From contig JBGAHD010000001.1 in the NCBI GenBank assembly GCA_044226395.1, positions 62,001-126,000 of the forward strand: a DNA stretch of 64,000 nt, read 5' to 3'. Under the pieces are notes generated by a model. The model saw only the letters and a list, made by a program, of their open reading frames with translations, was not told the origin of the DNA and made no database searches. Source of the stretch: JBGAHD01 sp044226395 (GTDB lineage: Bacteria; Pseudomonadota; Gammaproteobacteria; Xanthomonadales; Ahniellaceae). Each line of letters starts with the position of its first letter. Positions within the stretch are counted from its first letter, which is position 1. The translations under genes were made by a program, and so were the position numbers. Shown here in pieces: positions 62,504 through 64,000 of the stretch.

Positions 62504-63574
62504 ATGAAATTCAAGAAAAACAATATTTTGCGACTCGCCCTCGGTCTTGCCGCGGTCCTGATGCTGTCGGCCTGCCACAAGTCCGGCGACGGCAAGGGCG
62601 GCGCCGACAAGGACAAAAAGGAAGAGGCGAGCATTCCCGTCGAAGCCGCCACGGTCACGCGCGCCTCGATTCTGGCCAGCTACACCGGCACCGCCTCGCT
62701 CGAGGCCGAGCGCGAGGCCCAGGTCGTGGCCAAGACCAGCGGCGTGCTGCTGAAGCTCTTGGTGGAAGAGGGCGATCGCGTGCGCGAAGGCCAGGTGCTG
62801 GCGCGCCTCGACCCCGAGCGTCCGCAACTGGAACTGGCGCGCGCCGAGGCCAATCTGCGTCGCCTCGAGAACGACTTCAATCGCGCCAAGGAGCTGTTCG
62901 GCACCAAGCTGATCAGCCAGGAGGCCTACGACAAGATCAAGTTCGATCTCGACACGCAGCGCGCGGCCTATGACCTAGCCAAGCTTGAACTGTCCTACAC
63001 CCAGATCGTCGCGCCGATCGATGGCGTGCTGAGCGAGCGCATGGTCAAGGAAGGCAATCTGATTCAATTGCACGCGCCGATGTTTCGCATCGACGACTTC
63101 GATCCGCTGCTGGCCGTGCTCAACGTGCCCGAGCGCGAATTGAACACGCTGCGTCCCGACCTGCAGGTGACCATGGCCGTCGACGCGCTGCCGGGCGACG
63201 CCTTCACCGGTCGCATCCAGCGCGTGAGTCCGGTGGTTGACGCGGGCACGGGCACGTTCCGCGTGACGTGCGAGTTCCGCGACGAAACCGGTCGCCTGAA
63301 GTCGGGCATGTTCGGTCGCCTGGGCGTGATCTACGACAAGCACGACAACGCGCTGGTGATTCCGCGCGAGGCGCTGATCGACGAAGACGGCGAGACCGCC
63401 GTGTTCCGCGTCGATGGCGACACGGTCAAGCGCGAGACGGTCAAGGTCGGCTATTCCGAAGGCTCGCGCGTGGAAATTCTCGAAGGCCTGAAGGAAGGCG
63501 ATCGCGTCGTCACCGTCGGTCGCGCCGCCGTGCGCGACGGCGCCAAGGTGCAGGTGCTGGAGTCCACGCCGTGA
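62504..63574 (+). CDS. RND efflux periplasmic adaptor (membrane fusion protein)
   Basis: 356 residues. Lipoprotein: LMLSACHK lipobox (about 24). Basic Lys/Gly/Asp-rich linker, then lipoyl/barrel-sandwich domain (AQVVAKTSGVLLKLLVEEGDRVREGQVLARLD), a helical hairpin (LELARAEANLRRLENDFNRAKELF), the second lipoyl half (IVAPIDGVLSERMVKEGNLIQ) and beta-barrel plus membrane-proximal domains. Links the inner-membrane pump to an outer-membrane channel. Stop overlaps the pump's GTG start (GTGA). Confidence 0.94.
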   Translation: MKFKKNNILRLALGLAAVLMLSACHKSGDGKGGADKDKKEEASIPVEAATVTRASILASYTGTASLEAEREAQVVAKTSGVLLKLLVEEGDRVREGQVLARLDPERPQLELARAEANLRRLENDFNRAKELFGTKLISQEAYDKIKFDLDTQRAAYDLAKLELSYTQIVAPIDGVLSERMVKEGNLIQLHAPMFRIDDFDPLLAVLNVPERELNTLRPDLQVTMAVDALPGDAFTGRIQRVSPVVDAGTGTFRVTCEFRDETGRLKSGMFGRLGVIYDKHDNALVIPREALIDEDGETAVFRVDGDTVKRETVKVGYSEGSRVEILEGLKEGDRVVTVGRAAVRDGAKVQVLESTP

Positions 63575-64000
63575 ATATCGTCGAGATCGCCACCCGCCGC
63601 CGCGTGACCGTGGCCATGGTCACGGTGACCCTGGTGCTGTTCGGCTTCATCGCGTTGGCCGACCTCAAGGTCAATCTGCTGCCGGATCTGTCGTATCCGA
63701 CGATTACCGTGCGCACCGAATACACCGGCGCCGCGCCGGCCGAAATCGAAAACCTGATCACCGAGCCCGTGGAAGAAGCGGTCGGCGTGGTCAAGAACGT
63801 GCGCAAGCTCCGCTCGGTCTCGCGCACGGGCCAGTCGGACGTGATCCTGGAATTTGCCTGGGGCACGGACATGGACATGGCCGGCCTCGAAGTGCGCGAC
63901 AAGCTCGAAGTGTTGAGCTTGCCGCTGGAAGCGAAGAAGCCCGTGCTATTGCGCTTCGATCCGTCCACGGACCCGATTCTCCGACTGGGTTTGTCGGGCG
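63571..64000 (+). CDS. RND efflux pump, N-terminal part
   Basis: Runs off the right edge; begins at GTG overlapping the adaptor stop as GTGA. The 143 visible residues (NIVEIATRRRVTVAMVTVTLVLFGFIALADLKVNLLPDLSYPTITVRTEY) are the first membrane helix and start of the porter domain of an RND (AcrB/CusA/heavy-metal type) transporter: PDLSYPTITVRTEYTGAAPAEIE and ITEPVEEAV are signature motifs. Substrate cannot be told from this part. Confidence 0.93.
   Translation, partial: MNIVEIATRRRVTVAMVTVTLVLFGFIALADLKVNLLPDLSYPTITVRTEYTGAAPAEIENLITEPVEEAVGVVKNVRKLRSVSRTGQSDVILEFAWGTDMDMAGLEVRDKLEVLSLPLEAKKPVLLRFDPSTDPILRLGLSG

Overview
The window is a high-GC (roughly two-thirds G+C), densely packed bacterial chromosome segment. 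Gene content and order point to a gammaproteobacterium of the Xanthomonadales/Lysobacterales, probably Rhodanobacteraceae-like. Supporting signs are a scpA-scpB-rluB cluster, a divergent rne/rluC pair, phhB and nfuA, DUF3011, DUF4124, DUF349 and DUF6116 proteins, a TonB-dependent receptor beside a TPR-sulfotransferase, and many exported peptidases. This placement is inference from recognised families; no rRNA, tRNA, integrase, transposase or CRISPR array was seen.

Layout. 1-8 kb: the end of an S9 peptidase, a P1-family peptidase, and a divergent four-gene operon (Rieske oxygenase, APC permease, trimethylamine-dehydrogenase-like flavoprotein, exported amidohydrolase) that looks like an N-methylated amine or betaine catabolic unit. 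8-12.6 kb: TPR-sulfotransferase and TonB-dependent receptor. 12.6-18 kb: M14-type lipoprotein, small exported proteins, a Tat-signal Rossmann protein, a cold-shock gene, and a gene-poor stretch with a tandem repeat and a large hairpin. 18-27 kb: DUF349 protein, a propeller-GGDEF protein, small exported proteins including a cytochrome c'-like one, and an XRE regulator with palindromic boxes at its own start. 27-34 kb: HslJ-like lipoprotein, an SGNH/patatin pair, a YiiX-like hydrolase, an SRPBCC plus ribbon-helix-helix pair, tcdA, and a lower-GC patch with a DUF4279 gene. 33-45 kb: an operon of Asp-box protein, DinB, TatD and DUF6116; then an APC permease, M20 amidohydrolase, TPR protein, glutamate-synthase-like FMN protein, TANGO2-like protein and a second cold-shock gene. 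45-50 kb: a second propeller-GGDEF protein, a DUF255 protein and a CsgG-like protein. 50.9-60.6 kb: housekeeping block of rluB, scpB, scpA, a YciI protein, an orphan response regulator, rne, rluC and phhB. 60.8-64 kb: nfuA, two tandem monohaem cytochromes c, and the start of an RND efflux operon behind a perfect inverted repeat.

The most promising new biology is the Rieske/TMADH-like operon, the XRE regulon suggested by four near-identical TAAGAATCGCTTA boxes, the paired propeller-GGDEF proteins (one with and one apparently without the inhibitory site), and the neighbouring acidic (ScpB) and Arg/Gly-rich (RluB) tails. No sequence search or computation was run; all family calls come from motifs read in the translated sequence.
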